Positions 30,900-39,990 are shown, counted from the first letter of the stretch. The stretch: DNA of 64,000 nucleotides from CG2-30-46-19 sp034414555 (GCA_034414555.1 DAOUMA010000006.1:61022-125021), one strand, 5' to 3'. The notes: generated by a model not told the origin, from the letters alone. Numbers and translations are program-made.

Positions 30900-31958
30900 A
30901 TGAATGAGTATAAACCGAGGATAAATCTGCGCAAGTCGTTCTTCTTTATAGCTCTTATTATTGTTCTCATGGCATTGGCTGTCTGGCTTCTAAGTCGTGA
31001 GAACTTTTACCAGATGTTTGAAGTGCTTAGGGGTAGTAGGTACTCATTTGTCGGCTTAGCTGTAGGGCTATATTTCTTCAGTGTAGTGATCTGGACTATC
31101 CGCTGGCACATAGCCCTTTCTCCCAGCGTTACAAACAGTATTAGAAAACTCAGGGAGAGTTTCGCTACCCTTTATATGATAATTTGTAGTGGGATTTTCC
31201 TCAACAATGTTACTCCGATGGCACATGTTGGTGGTGACCCGTTTGGAAGGGTTTACTTGCTACGGAAATTGCAGAATGTGGAATATCCCTCAGGTATGGC
31301 GGCCTCTATTGGTGAGCATGTTTTTGCTCCTCTGTTCGTTGTCTCATTTTTAATGGCGGGTTTGTTTTTACAATTTGGGGAGGATTCGCTCCGGCTGGGT
31401 TATGTTCTTATAGCAGTCTGGGCTTTAGTCATGCCCGGAATGGTCCTCCTTCCTCGTCTCTTTTTTCAGAAAAGGGTTGGAGTCAGTCGCATAAGCGGCA
31501 TTATAAGTCATGTCCTTGGTTGGTTTCAGAGACGCCTAAATCTACAGGAAATAATAGAAGGAGTCCAGATTTTCTATTCTAGCATTTACACTATGCTAGA
31601 CAGACGGGAAAAGGGATTGTGGATAGGAGGTTTAACGCTACTAATGTGGGCATTGGATATTTGTCGATTATATATTATATTCCTAGCCTTAGGCTATCAC
31701 CCTAATCTTGCTACGCTTTTGTTGGCGTCCTCGATTCCTGTCATCGTTGGTTTCATTCCGTTTCTACCAGGAGGCTTGCTTCTTGTCGAAGGGTCATTAG
31801 TTTCTGTTTTAACTTTTTCTGGTGTTCCTCTGAGTGTAGCAATGGTGGTGACAGTGATCGAACGAGGAATCTCGTATGTTCTGAGTAGCATGGTAGGTGC
31901 TGGTATTTTCTCTTATCTTGGGTTTAGAATGGCGGTGGAGCCCGAGATGCGGAATTAA
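30900..31958 (+). CDS. Flippase-like / lysylphosphatidylglycerol synthase TM-region (UPF0104) membrane protein
   Basis: About 352 aa with seven to eight membrane segments. The motif NNVTPMAHVGGDPFGRVYLL and the late FIPFLPGGLLLVEGSLVSVL are typical of the UPF0104/AglD-like family, in which G-G-(D/E) and P-G-G-x-G/L-x-x-x-E are conserved. Such proteins are thought to move or modify lipid-linked substrates. I use the ATG at 30900; an ATG at 30879 is in frame. First of four plus-strand genes for glycan or glycolipid work. Confidence 0.85.
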   Translation: MNEYKPRINLRKSFFFIALIIVLMALAVWLLSRENFYQMFEVLRGSRYSFVGLAVGLYFFSVVIWTIRWHIALSPSVTNSIRKLRESFATLYMIICSGIFLNNVTPMAHVGGDPFGRVYLLRKLQNVEYPSGMAASIGEHVFAPLFVVSFLMAGLFLQFGEDSLRLGYVLIAVWALVMPGMVLLPRLFFQKRVGVSRISGIISHVLGWFQRRLNLQEIIEGVQIFYSSIYTMLDRREKGLWIGGLTLLMWALDICRLYIIFLALGYHPNLATLLLASSIPVIVGFIPFLPGGLLLVEGSLVSVLTFSGVPLSVAMVVTVIERGISYVLSSMVGAGIFSYLGFRMAVEPEMRN

Positions 31959-31964
31959 GCGCAG

Positions 31965-33116
31965 ATGCGTGTGGCATTAGTTGGCGACGAATACTATCCC
32001 GATATAGGCGGTGCCTCTCACTATGCTTTTGAGTTAAGTCTTAAGCTCGTTAAGCTTGGTATCGAACCCGTAATGATTACCCATGCCCACCCGGGTCAGC
32101 TTGAAGAGGAAGAAATTGCCGGCGTCAGAATCAAGCGAGTAAAAGGTCTAGTGCTAAATAACCCGCATCGTGCTGCTTCGCCACTCCTCTTTCACCGTTG
32201 CCACAAATATATCCAGGATGGAAAATTCGATGTGGTCCATGGATTGGACATTTATTCCTCTATGGCGCAAATGGCGGTTTGTTTTGCACACAGACACCGA
32301 ATTCCTTGTGTCATAACCTGCCACACAGTGGTGGACTCACCCTTTTCAATATTCTTGCAGCGCCCCATTGGCTTGGCACTAAGCAAGTCTGATCGCCTGA
32401 TAGCTGTAAGCCAGGCAGCGGCGCGCTTCTCCCATTTGTTGGGCTTTCCCGAAAAAAGAATAACCGTTGTCCCAAATGGTGTTGACCTATCGTGCTTCAA
32501 TGGGGAAGTAGATGCTTTCCTAATGCGAGAGGAATTGGGTATTGGTGACGAGCCTCTTATAGTGACAGCGTCGCGTCTGATCAAGCGGAAAAACCCAGAA
32601 CTGCTCATATCAGCCTTTGCCAAGGTATTGAAAGACGTTCCAGATGCCAAGCTGGTTATCGCCGGCTCCGGCCGGGAAAAGGATAATCTATCTCGCAAGA
32701 TCAGAAGTTTGAACATTACAAATTCAGTATTCATGGTGGGAGGACTGGCGAAGGAAAAAGTCGCTCAACTCATGGCAGCGGCTGATATTTTTGCTTTACC
32801 ATCTGAAGTGGAATCCTTTGGGCTGGTATTGCTGGAAGCTTCAGCCGCGGGTGTGCCAGTAGTATGCTCAAACTCAGGTGGGGTTCCCGAAGTTTTTCAA
32901 GATGGTTTCAATGCGCTCCTATATCCTCCAGGAGATGATAATGCTATGGCAAAGGCAATAATTTGTCTGATTCAAGATAGGAAGCTAGCAAAGAAGATTA
33001 GCGCAAACGCCGTGGAAACTGCTGGCAGATTTACCTGGGAAATGGCTGCAGAGCGGACGCTCCGAGTTTATGAAGAAGTGGTACAAGAAAATGCCTCAAG
33101 TCGCTCTCACTATTGA
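31965..33116 (+). CDS. GT4-family glycosyltransferase
   Basis: A 383-aa GT-B protein. The N-terminal domain starts MRVALVGDEYYPDIGGASHY with the glycine-rich acceptor loop; the donor domain carries SRLIKRKNPELLI, VIAGSGREK and the E-x7-E motif EVESFGLVLLEASAAGVPVV. These are the standard signs of retaining GT4 enzymes that use nucleotide sugars, often at the inner membrane face. The donor and acceptor are not readable. It starts 6 bp after the flippase-like gene, and its end overlaps the deacetylase gene. Confidence 0.92.
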   Translation: MRVALVGDEYYPDIGGASHYAFELSLKLVKLGIEPVMITHAHPGQLEEEEIAGVRIKRVKGLVLNNPHRAASPLLFHRCHKYIQDGKFDVVHGLDIYSSMAQMAVCFAHRHRIPCVITCHTVVDSPFSIFLQRPIGLALSKSDRLIAVSQAAARFSHLLGFPEKRITVVPNGVDLSCFNGEVDAFLMREELGIGDEPLIVTASRLIKRKNPELLISAFAKVLKDVPDAKLVIAGSGREKDNLSRKIRSLNITNSVFMVGGLAKEKVAQLMAAADIFALPSEVESFGLVLLEASAAGVPVVCSNSGGVPEVFQDGFNALLYPPGDDNAMAKAIICLIQDRKLAKKISANAVETAGRFTWEMAAERTLRVYEEVVQENASSRSHY

Positions 33117-33810
33117 CGTTGAGCAAGACGCTCCACCTTTTCTCAACACATGGCAGGGTGTAGAGAAAGGGTTACCGTTAATGCTAGAGGTTCTTGCCAA
33201 ACATGATGTGCCAGCCACCTTCTTTATAACGGGACTAGCTGCAGAAAGATTTCCTGGACTTATTGCTGAGATTTCGCAGAGGCATGAAATTTCGTGTCAT
33301 GGATATGAGCACGAGAGGTTTGACATGTTGGCTGTAGAGGAGCAACGGGAGCGGATTCACAAGGCAACAGAGATTTTGCAAGAAGTAAGAGGGACAAAGC
33401 CTCTGGGATTCAGGGCGCCTAATTTCAAATTGACCGTGCAAACCCTTGCCATCTTAGAGCAAATTGGATATATCTATGATGCTTCGGAAGCGAGTTATAA
33501 ACGGGCTCCGAAAAAGAACAGTTCCAGCCTTGTAGAAATTCCTAATACCTTACCGTCTTGCTTTCTTCGTTTGCCGAGCTGGCTTTCCTGGCAAGTGCTG
33601 AGTCTATGTCTTCGTTTCCTGCCCTTGGTCGTCCTGGATTACCATCCCTGGGAGCTGGTCAAAATATCGAATGTCAGATTCGACCTAAGATTTGCCACTG
33701 GGGATGGGGCATTGAATAGGTTAGACAGGACAATAAGCTATCTGCATACCAGAGGGACAAGATTCATAACATTGAAGGAAGTCGCCTTGAATCGAGAGGC
33801 ACAAGGCTAG
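33091..33810 (+). CDS. Polysaccharide deacetylase (NodB/CE4 family)
   Basis: About 239 aa starting at MPQVALTIDVEQDAPP; the frame opens to 33070 as MKKWYKK. The NodB domain shows the TxD(V/E)E(x)D metal motif (TIDVEQD), HEISCHGYEHER (the H-x-x-x-H pair, SCHGYEH), RAPNFKLT and late YHPWEL. These enzymes remove N-acetyl groups from surface polysaccharides or lipid-linked sugars using a metal ion. It overlaps the GT4 gene, which suggests both act on the same glycan. Confidence 0.9.
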   Translation: MPQVALTIDVEQDAPPFLNTWQGVEKGLPLMLEVLAKHDVPATFFITGLAAERFPGLIAEISQRHEISCHGYEHERFDMLAVEEQRERIHKATEILQEVRGTKPLGFRAPNFKLTVQTLAILEQIGYIYDASEASYKRAPKKNSSSLVEIPNTLPSCFLRLPSWLSWQVLSLCLRFLPLVVLDYHPWELVKISNVRFDLRFATGDGALNRLDRTISYLHTRGTRFITLKEVALNREAQG

Positions 33811-33843
33811 TCAGCATGACTCTCAAATTGCGAAGATATCAAG

Positions 33844-34470
33844 ATGATATTCGGTAAAAGGTATTTTGAAGAAATCTTTAAGAAAGAAGACCCGTGGAGA
33901 TACTTCGTATGTGAATACGAAAAAGGAAAATACGTTAGGCAGATAGAGGCTGTCAAACAATATTCTCCTCACCCCCAGAATGTTCTCGAAATAGGATGCG
34001 CCGAGGGAGCTCATACGTTGATGCTAGCAAGAGCGTTTCCAGAGGCCGGCATATTGGGCATAGATATATCAAAAATTGCCGTTAAGAGGGCGAAACAAAA
34101 TTGCGAATATTGTCAAAATGTAAACATTATTGAAGCAGATATAATAGAACTATTCAAGCAGGCCCATTTTCCCGAAAATACATTTGATGTTATTATCCAA
34201 AGTGAATCACTCTACTATCTGTTTCCTAGATTGTTCATTCAACTGAATTTGATACATTATCTAAGATCTATAACCAGAATTGTGAAAAATAACGGTATCT
34301 TTGTCACCTCGAATCAAATTAATATTTACACGAGGCCTGCCATGGAAATATATTATTCGATGCTAAAACACCTTTGCAGGTTAGCACATAATTCTGAATA
34401 TAAAGAATGGAATGATATTAGGTATAAATATCTTACTTATGATTTGAAGATCTTCACCATGGCAAAATGA
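33844..34470 (+). CDS. Class I SAM-dependent methyltransferase
   Basis: A 208-aa protein with motif I VLEIGCAEGAHTLMLA, the acidic loop GIDISK and EADIIELF, and post-motif DVIIQSESLYYL. DPWRY near the N-terminus recalls NodS-like methyltransferases that follow NodB deacetylases, but the match is only suggestive. A weak ribosome site and a visibly A+T-rich sequence set it apart from its neighbours. The C-terminus (YDLKIFTMAK) looks short for the fold and may be truncated. Confidence 0.8.
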   Translation: MIFGKRYFEEIFKKEDPWRYFVCEYEKGKYVRQIEAVKQYSPHPQNVLEIGCAEGAHTLMLARAFPEAGILGIDISKIAVKRAKQNCEYCQNVNIIEADIIELFKQAHFPENTFDVIIQSESLYYLFPRLFIQLNLIHYLRSITRIVKNNGIFVTSNQINIYTRPAMEIYYSMLKHLCRLAHNSEYKEWNDIRYKYLTYDLKIFTMAK

Positions 34471-34549
34471 GGTCTTGCAAAGTATCTGCCTACGAAAGCA
34501 GCATGGCGGGAGGCCAGTTTTGCACACTTATTGACTTGAAACGATGCAT

Positions 34550-36325
34550 CTATTTTACCGTAACCGATTTTGCCAGATTGCGCGGTCTATCCGGGTCAAA
34601 TCCCCGACTGACAGCTAAATGATAAGCCAGAAGCTGGAGAGGAACTACAGTAACCAGAGGGTATGAAAGTTCATCAACCCTGGGGATTTTGACCCAGAAG
34701 TCGAAGCTCTCGTCAGACACATTCGAAACGGCAATAATATAAGCGCCGCGGGACTTAGCCTCCATAGCATTACTAAGAGTCTCTCGGAAGGTATAATCAG
34801 TGGGGCAAATCACGGCTACTGGTATTCCTGTCTCAATAAGGGCCAAGGTACCATGTTTCAGCTCACCGGCTGGCATGCCTTCAGCATGAATATACGCAAT
34901 CTCTTTAATTTTCAAAGCGCCTTCTGAGGCGACGGCGAAGTTAATTCCCCTGGCGATACAGTAAAAATCATTCTTATGTTTTAACTGTTGGCTGAGCTCC
35001 CTAAGCCGGTCATTGTTACTGTCAATGGTTTCGGCTATGCTGTCGCTGATTTGTTTGAGGTTGTTAACAGCTTTGTCAAAGGCATTCACCATGGAGAAGG
35101 ATAAAAGGTAGAAGACTGCCAGTTGGCTTAGAAATGATTTGGTAGCCGCAACACATAATTCGGGCCCGCAATTAAGAAAGACAACGCGATCGCTCATCTC
35201 TGATAAGAGAGACTCTGGTCTATTGACAATGGAAATCACCTTAGCTCCAGCTGTTTTAGCTCTTTTGACACCTTCAATAACATCGGCAGTCTCACCACTT
35301 TGGGAAACCGACAAAACCAAGGTATCCTTATCAATGGAGTCAGCGAAGTAATGGAATTCAGAGGCCATAATCACATCGCAGAACTTTCGCCCTACTTTAG
35401 AGAAAAAGTATCTTCCCACGAGAGCGGCATACCTTGAACTGCCACAGGCAGTGATAATTACCTGCCCCGCCCTCAAGATATCTAGAGCCATTTCGGTAAA
35501 TGTTTCTTTATCTTGATTGACCGCTTTCTCCAGCGTTTGAGGCTGCTCCATTATCTCTTTCAGCATGAAGAATTGGAAACCCTGTTTATCACTATCGCCC
35601 CATCGCATGGTGCGTTCCCGGGCTTCTTTTTGCAGTCTGTTACCGGCATTATCAAAAAAGTCAGCTCTGTTTTCTGTCAGCACTGCTACCTCCTGGTCAT
35701 TCAGGGGCATCAACTGGTTAATGTAGTCGGGAAATGCCAAGGCATCACTGGCAGCAAAAGCGAGGTGAGGAGCGACGCCAACAACTAGAGGGCTCCCTTT
35801 CCTGGTACCAACGATTTTACTCGGGTCAGTGCATGAAATCACCAGAAAGGCATAAGAACCCTCTAGTTTTGGAGTTATGGCCAGGACGGCTGACTCAAGG
35901 GAGCTACCATTCTTTAGCTGCTCTTCAATGAGATGAGGAATAACTTCAGTGTCGGTCTCTGAAACGAACTGATGGCCTCGGTCAATGAGTTGGCGTCTCA
36001 GCTCCTGATAATTCTCAATAATACCATTATGGACAACAGCGATACGGCCGGTACAATCACAATGGGGGTGGGCATTAAGCGAAGTAACACCACCGTGAGT
36101 GGCCCAGCGGGTATGACCAATAGCAATATTACCAGCAAGGGAGCTTAACTTGTACCTGGCTTCAATATCGTGAATATTACCAATATCCTTCTTTACCACT
36201 AATTGCCCGTCAACTATGAGGGCAATGCCTGCGGAGTCATAACCGCGATACTCCATGCGTTTCAGTCCTTCGACAGCAAGCTGAGCTGCTCCCCCCTGGT
36301 TGCAAGAGGCAATGATACCGCACAT
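34550..36325 (-). CDS. glmS: Glutamine-fructose-6-phosphate aminotransferase
   Basis: Makes glucosamine-6-phosphate from fructose-6-phosphate and glutamine. MCGIIAS places the catalytic Cys right after the initiator Met, so the ATG at 36325 is the real start although the frame opens at 36334. GHTRWATHG binds glutamine; two SIS domains (ACGSSRYAAL, SVSQSGETADV, KSFLSQL) form the isomerase half; the C-terminal RNLAKSVTVK tail is complete. Length about 591 aa. It begins one base after the nucleotidyltransferase stop, so the two are one operon. No glmS ribozyme is possible in that spacing. Confidence 0.95.
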   Translation of the reverse strand: MCGIIASCNQGGAAQLAVEGLKRMEYRGYDSAGIALIVDGQLVVKKDIGNIHDIEARYKLSSLAGNIAIGHTRWATHGGVTSLNAHPHCDCTGRIAVVHNGIIENYQELRRQLIDRGHQFVSETDTEVIPHLIEEQLKNGSSLESAVLAITPKLEGSYAFLVISCTDPSKIVGTRKGSPLVVGVAPHLAFAASDALAFPDYINQLMPLNDQEVAVLTENRADFFDNAGNRLQKEARERTMRWGDSDKQGFQFFMLKEIMEQPQTLEKAVNQDKETFTEMALDILRAGQVIITACGSSRYAALVGRYFFSKVGRKFCDVIMASEFHYFADSIDKDTLVLSVSQSGETADVIEGVKRAKTAGAKVISIVNRPESLLSEMSDRVVFLNCGPELCVAATKSFLSQLAVFYLLSFSMVNAFDKAVNNLKQISDSIAETIDSNNDRLRELSQQLKHKNDFYCIARGINFAVASEGALKIKEIAYIHAEGMPAGELKHGTLALIETGIPVAVICPTDYTFRETLSNAMEAKSRGAYIIAVSNVSDESFDFWVKIPRVDELSYPLVTVVPLQLLAYHLAVSRGFDPDRPRNLAKSVTVK

Positions 36326-36326
36326 T

Positions 36327-37649
36327 TTATCCAATCAATCTCTTGAACAAGTCTTGCCTCTTATCTTCAAGAGGCCCAGTTTTATTAGGTAATATCCGAT
36401 ATTGGGACTCAGCAAGAGCTAGGCTACACTTTTCAAGGTCACTGGTCAGACATACCTGGGCACCGACAAAAGAATGGGCACCAATCCGTACCCCGGGCAT
36501 AAGACTGGCGTTTATACCAATGCGTGTGCCTTTGCCAACCAGAGCCCCCAACTTATCACGCCCGGTATCCACCTCTTCATTGCCAACCTTGAGTTTGATA
36601 TTGGTCTCATCAAGACGAAGATTGGCTGTTACTGCACCAGCTCCAAAAGAGCAACCATCTTCTATCACCGAGTCACCGATGTAATTAGAGTGAAACCAGC
36701 ATCCATCGCCGATATAGGAATGCTTTACCTCTGTGCTGTAACCAATGACACAGTTATCGCCGATATTGGATTTTCTCACTAGGACATTATTGCCCACAAT
36801 GGAATTACGCCCAATGTAAGTTGGGCCGCGAATCACAGCACCTTCAAGCACTCTAACATTATCTTCTATGACCACATCGCCGTCAATAGTGGCCTTGTCC
36901 GAAATTTGAGCCGAGGGTGAAACTCGTTGTTTTAACGCCTTCAAGAAGTAGTCCATAGCATCTAGAATATGCCAGGGATACTTGATAGCTTGCCAGCCAC
37001 CATTATATAGCACAGCTTTTATCTTATGTCCGTCCTCGATGACCTGGTTAAGGGCATTTTCATAGGCATCATCGGTCTTGGAGTCAGTTCTGGTTAAATA
37101 ATCCAGTAGCTCCTCAGGATGACTGTGGAGATGGATAACGATATTTATTAGATTTGAGGGCTCCTTCCCTCGGGGTGGTTTTTCAACTATATGGCGTATT
37201 TCTCTATCTTCGTCTGTTACTAAATAGCCTCCTGGAAAGTAGTTTTGCACCTTATGCGCAATGATGTAGCCAAAGTGGTCGCCGGCTTTCTCATATTCAC
37301 CAGTAAGCTGAACATAGGCTGAAGTTTCAACAATATCATCGACACTAACCAAGATAAATTGTTCACCCGCCAGCAAGCCGGAGGCAGTTAGTAAAGCATC
37401 AGCCATACCCGAGGGATTTTCCTGAATGACAAAATCTATTTTTATATTCTCAAGCTCAGCTACACCTAATTTGAGGTCAGCAAGGTTATCGCTGTTCGCA
37501 ATTATGACAAAGTGGTTAAGGCCCGCTGCCATAGCTGCATTGATTTGCTGAAGGATAAGAGGTACACCGGCAAATTTTAACAATGCCTTGTCCTTAACCA
37601 AGGGCAGCATTCTCTTGCCAATCCCGCCACACAGCAAGACTACTTTCAT
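36327..37649 (-). CDS. Bifunctional sugar-1-phosphate nucleotidyltransferase / acyltransferase (GlmU-like)
   Basis: A 440-aa protein. N-terminal Rossmann-type nucleotidyltransferase: VVLLCGGIGKRMLPLVKDKALL (nucleotide loop and Lys), VSVDDIVE metal Asp, HIVEKPP. The C-terminal part (from about residue 245) is a left-handed beta helix of hexapeptides such as VIEDNVRVLEGAVIRGPTYIG in pieces. The layout resembles archaeal-type GlmU proteins and glucose-1-phosphate thymidylyltransferase/acetyltransferases more than E. coli GlmU. With glmS downstream, UDP-GlcNAc synthesis is the likely role. Confidence 0.88.
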   Translation of the reverse strand: MKVVLLCGGIGKRMLPLVKDKALLKFAGVPLILQQINAAMAAGLNHFVIIANSDNLADLKLGVAELENIKIDFVIQENPSGMADALLTASGLLAGEQFILVSVDDIVETSAYVQLTGEYEKAGDHFGYIIAHKVQNYFPGGYLVTDEDREIRHIVEKPPRGKEPSNLINIVIHLHSHPEELLDYLTRTDSKTDDAYENALNQVIEDGHKIKAVLYNGGWQAIKYPWHILDAMDYFLKALKQRVSPSAQISDKATIDGDVVIEDNVRVLEGAVIRGPTYIGRNSIVGNNVLVRKSNIGDNCVIGYSTEVKHSYIGDGCWFHSNYIGDSVIEDGCSFGAGAVTANLRLDETNIKLKVGNEEVDTGRDKLGALVGKGTRIGINASLMPGVRIGAHSFVGAQVCLTSDLEKCSLALAESQYRILPNKTGPLEDKRQDLFKRLIG

Positions 37650-38140
37650 CGTCTTCCTTTAGATTATGAACAGATTTTCTAATTCCATTTGGGATGCTGC
37701 GTTCGATTTCAACAGCTATGTTGGTCGGACTTAGCACATCAAAGCACCTGCTCAAAGGCAGAATATACTCGGTCTCCCAGTAATATAAGCATCTTTATTT
37801 TCCAGTTGCTATGCCTTCGTGATTCTGGCATTTCTACACCCCCGGTAGTTATTTTAGCACACTTATGAAGGCTGCCCCAACGGGTGTACTGGTTCAGTAC
37901 GATGAAAACCTGCGCTGATTCCAAGAAAGTTGCCTGTTGTGCTTTAAGCAGGCGTGGTATGCCATCAATTTAATATCTTCCCTACAAAATTTGCCAGTAG
38001 CTTATAATTTAAAGACAACTTTGTCATAATAATATATCAATGATGCTTTGATTCTGGAAGCTCCGCATTGATAACCCACCTGGCTACTGGGTTGTGTCTA
38101 TTGTGTTTCTGGCTCCAATCATATGAACCAGTACAACCTA
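37650..38140. other. Gap without recognised gene
   Basis: About 490 bp between the nucleotidyltransferase start and the perR promoter. A 61-codon minus frame exists but has no ribosome site or recognisable fold. It presumably holds the promoter of the leftward glm operon. Confidence 0.5.
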
Positions 38141-38169
38141 TTGACAAATTGACAAAAGCACTATATTAT
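38141..38169 (+). promoter_or_regulatory. Promoter of the Fur-family regulator
   Basis: TTGACA at 38141-38146, 17 bp, TATTAT at 38164-38169. A second TTGACA begins at 38149. The start would fall near 38176, inside the operator, giving a leader of only about 15 nt. Confidence 0.65.
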
Positions 38170-38172
38170 CAG

Positions 38173-38187
38173 TAATGATTATCATTA
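38173..38187 (+). promoter_or_regulatory. Fur/PerR box (7-1-7 palindrome)
   Basis: TAATGAT-T-ATCATTA, a perfect 7-1-7 palindrome of the Fur-superfamily type, overlapping the expected transcription start. It implies autoregulation. Confidence 0.8.
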
Positions 38188-38190
38188 ATA

Positions 38191-38580
38191 ATGCATGCAA
38201 GGGGAACTAAGCAAAGAGAAACTATTATTAAAGTCCTGAAAAGTACAACTTGTCACCCTACAGTTGACTGGATATACGACGAGGTAAGGAAAGAGATACC
38301 TAACATTAGCTTGGGGACGGTTTATCGTAATCTAAAACTATTGCGAGAAAGCAGGCAAATTCTGGAGATAGACATGAGCGGCGCCTTTAGTAGATTTGAT
38401 GGTAATTCAGATAATCACTACCATTTCAGGTGTGATAAGTGTGGTCGCGTCTTTGATGTAGATGAGCCGGTAAACAAAGAACTTGATGAGAGAGTGGCCC
38501 GAAAAACGGGCTTTGATATTTCACACCATCGGCTTGAATTTCGTGGGTTATGCCAGGAGTGTCAGAAAGCTGCTGAATAA
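38191..38580 (+). CDS. Fur-family regulator, PerR-like
   Basis: A 129-aa protein. The winged helix reads VDWIYDEVRKEIPNISLGTVYRNLKLL; the dimer domain has DNHYHFRCDKCGRVFDV, with the zinc pair CDKC and the second pair CQEC at the C-terminus, and HHRLEF. The His/Asp set (H in HYHF, D in DVDE, H in SHH) can hold the regulatory metal. Context, the first gene of a peroxide and oxygen defence cluster, favours PerR over Fur. No ribosome site precedes the ATG and the predicted leader is very short. Confidence 0.87.
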   Translation: MHARGTKQRETIIKVLKSTTCHPTVDWIYDEVRKEIPNISLGTVYRNLKLLRESRQILEIDMSGAFSRFDGNSDNHYHFRCDKCGRVFDVDEPVNKELDERVARKTGFDISHHRLEFRGLCQECQKAAE

Positions 38581-38650
38581 GCACTAACTATGGCAGAGAG
38601 GAAGGCGTGATGCCTGTAAGAATTTTGAGAAGGAGGTGGTAAGAAATAAA

Positions 38651-38758
38651 GTGATTGCAAGATGGTATACTTGGGAATGGTTCAGGGAGACGGGGAGGAT
38701 GATGGATGAGATGACCAAATTTTGTCCTGCTCCCTGCAGAATTCAGGAGGGGAAATGA
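38651..38758 (+). CDS. Possible 35-aa small protein coupled to the glutaredoxin gene
   Basis: A GTG-started frame behind a strong AAGGAGGTGG site encodes MIARWYTWEWFRETGR, then MMDEMTKFCPAPC and ends at a TGA that overlaps the glutaredoxin ATG (AATGA). It contains one CxxxC pair and many aromatic residues. Supported only by the ribosome site and the overlap; it could be a leader frame serving translational coupling. Confidence 0.4.
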   Translation: MIARWYTWEWFRETGRMMDEMTKFCPAPCRIQEGK

Positions 38759-38991
38759 CGCGAGAAGTTAAGGTTTTTACTACTCCAACCTGTCCTTATT
38801 GCAGGATGGCTAAAAAGTTCTTGGATGACAACGGCATCAAGTACCGGGAATTCAATGTAGCTGAAGACAAAGCGGCTCGCGAGGAAATGAGTCGTAAATG
38901 TCATTCATTAGCGGTCCCGACAATTTGTTTTGATGACGAGATATTGGTCGGGTTTGACGAGGCGCAACTTAGAGCGAAGTTAGGTCTTTAG
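38755..38991 (+). CDS. Glutaredoxin-like protein (NrdH/Grx type)
   Basis: A 78-aa thioredoxin-fold protein starting at MTREVKVFTTPTCPYCRMAK. The CPYC active site lies at residues 13-16; VPTICFDDEILVGFDEAQL is the cis-Pro and C-terminal part that binds the partner. Such small glutaredoxins often work with a thioredoxin reductase, and one is encoded 16 bp downstream, which suggests NADPH to reductase to this protein. The ATG at 38755 follows CAGGAGGGG; the longer frame to 38722 is not needed. Confidence 0.9.
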   Translation: MTREVKVFTTPTCPYCRMAKKFLDDNGIKYREFNVAEDKAAREEMSRKCHSLAVPTICFDDEILVGFDEAQLRAKLGL

Positions 38992-39007
38992 TTCGCTGGG
39001 AGGGGTT

Positions 39008-39928
39008 ATGTATGAGCTGGTTGTCATCGGCGCCGGTCCTGCCGGGATGACGGCTGTAGTGTATGCAGCAAGAAAAAGACTTAATACCTTGCTTATCAGC
39101 TACGATCTGGGAGGGCAACCTCTCACCACCGCTGGCGTGGAAAACTATATGGGCTACCAATTCATCGAAGGTCCCGAGTTGATGCAGAAATTCGAGGAGC
39201 AGGTAAGACAGTTTCCTTCAGATGTGAAAACAGAAATCGGTCAGAGAGTTGAAAGCGTGTCCAGAATAAGTGGGGGCTTCGAGGTCAGGACAGATAAGGG
39301 TGAAGCCTACCAAGCTAAGGCGGTCATATTTGCTACAGGCAAGCGCCCTCGTCAACTGAATGTTCCTGGGGAGAAAGAGTTAGTTGGTAAAGGGGTTACC
39401 TACTGCGCTATTTGCGATGGTCCCCTCTTTGCTGGTGAAAAGGTAGCTGTCATCGGTGGAGGTAATTCAGCCTTAGAGGCTGCTGCTGACATGATTAAAA
39501 TAGCGGAACACGTTTATTTAATATCGCTAACCCCCCTTACCGGTGACCGGATACTAATTGATAAGATAACCAATGCCGATAATTTGACTATGTTTCTTGA
39601 GCATGAAGTCCTCGAGATAAAGGGAGAGGCCCGTGTTGAAAGGATAAAAATAAGAGACTTGAAAAGTAAGCAAGAAAAGGAGTTTGACGTTGGTGGTATC
39701 TTTATAGAGATTGGGCTTGTTCCCAACTCAGGGGCAATGAAGGGAGTAACTACTCTAAATCGCCTCGGCGAAATCGAGGTTAACTGTGCCAATGAAACTG
39801 GTGTGCCCGGGCTCTTTGCTGCTGGAGACGTTACTACTGTTCCTGAAAAACAGATAGTGGTGGCTGCCGGGGAAGGAGCTAAGGCTGCTCTTCAGGCCCA
39901 TCGTTATCTTCAGAGATTGAAACAATAG
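39008..39928 (+). CDS. trxB: Thioredoxin reductase-like flavoprotein
   Basis: A 306-aa two-Rossmann disulfide reductase. The FAD loop is VVIGAGPAGMTAVVYAARK in pieces at the start, the redox site is YCAICDG, the NAD(P) loop is VIGGGNSALEAA, and GLFAAGDVTTVPEKQIVVAAGEGA closes the FAD site. The CAIC centre differs slightly from the usual CATC. HRRR-type NADPH residues are not evident, so NADH or ferredoxin use is possible. Probable partner: the glutaredoxin-like protein upstream. Confidence 0.9.
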   Translation: MYELVVIGAGPAGMTAVVYAARKRLNTLLISYDLGGQPLTTAGVENYMGYQFIEGPELMQKFEEQVRQFPSDVKTEIGQRVESVSRISGGFEVRTDKGEAYQAKAVIFATGKRPRQLNVPGEKELVGKGVTYCAICDGPLFAGEKVAVIGGGNSALEAAADMIKIAEHVYLISLTPLTGDRILIDKITNADNLTMFLEHEVLEIKGEARVERIKIRDLKSKQEKEFDVGGIFIEIGLVPNSGAMKGVTTLNRLGEIEVNCANETGVPGLFAAGDVTTVPEKQIVVAAGEGAKAALQAHRYLQRLKQ

Positions 39929-39990
39929 CTGAGGAGGACATTTATATGAGGATATTCTTAAGAAATAATTTGTTTAGAGAGTAGAGCAAT

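Noticed and set aside
34550..36327. A glmS ribozyme upstream of glmS
   Set aside because: The glmS ATG starts 1 bp after the upstream stop, leaving no room for the ribozyme.
37739..37924. A 61-codon minus-strand frame in the gap before perR
   Set aside because: No ribosome site, no recognisable motif, and low-complexity composition; probably chance.
39946..39984. A 12-codon frame with GAGGAGG before the ferritin-like gene
   Set aside because: The ribosome site is good, but the peptide is too short and featureless to call; perhaps a remnant or a coupling device.
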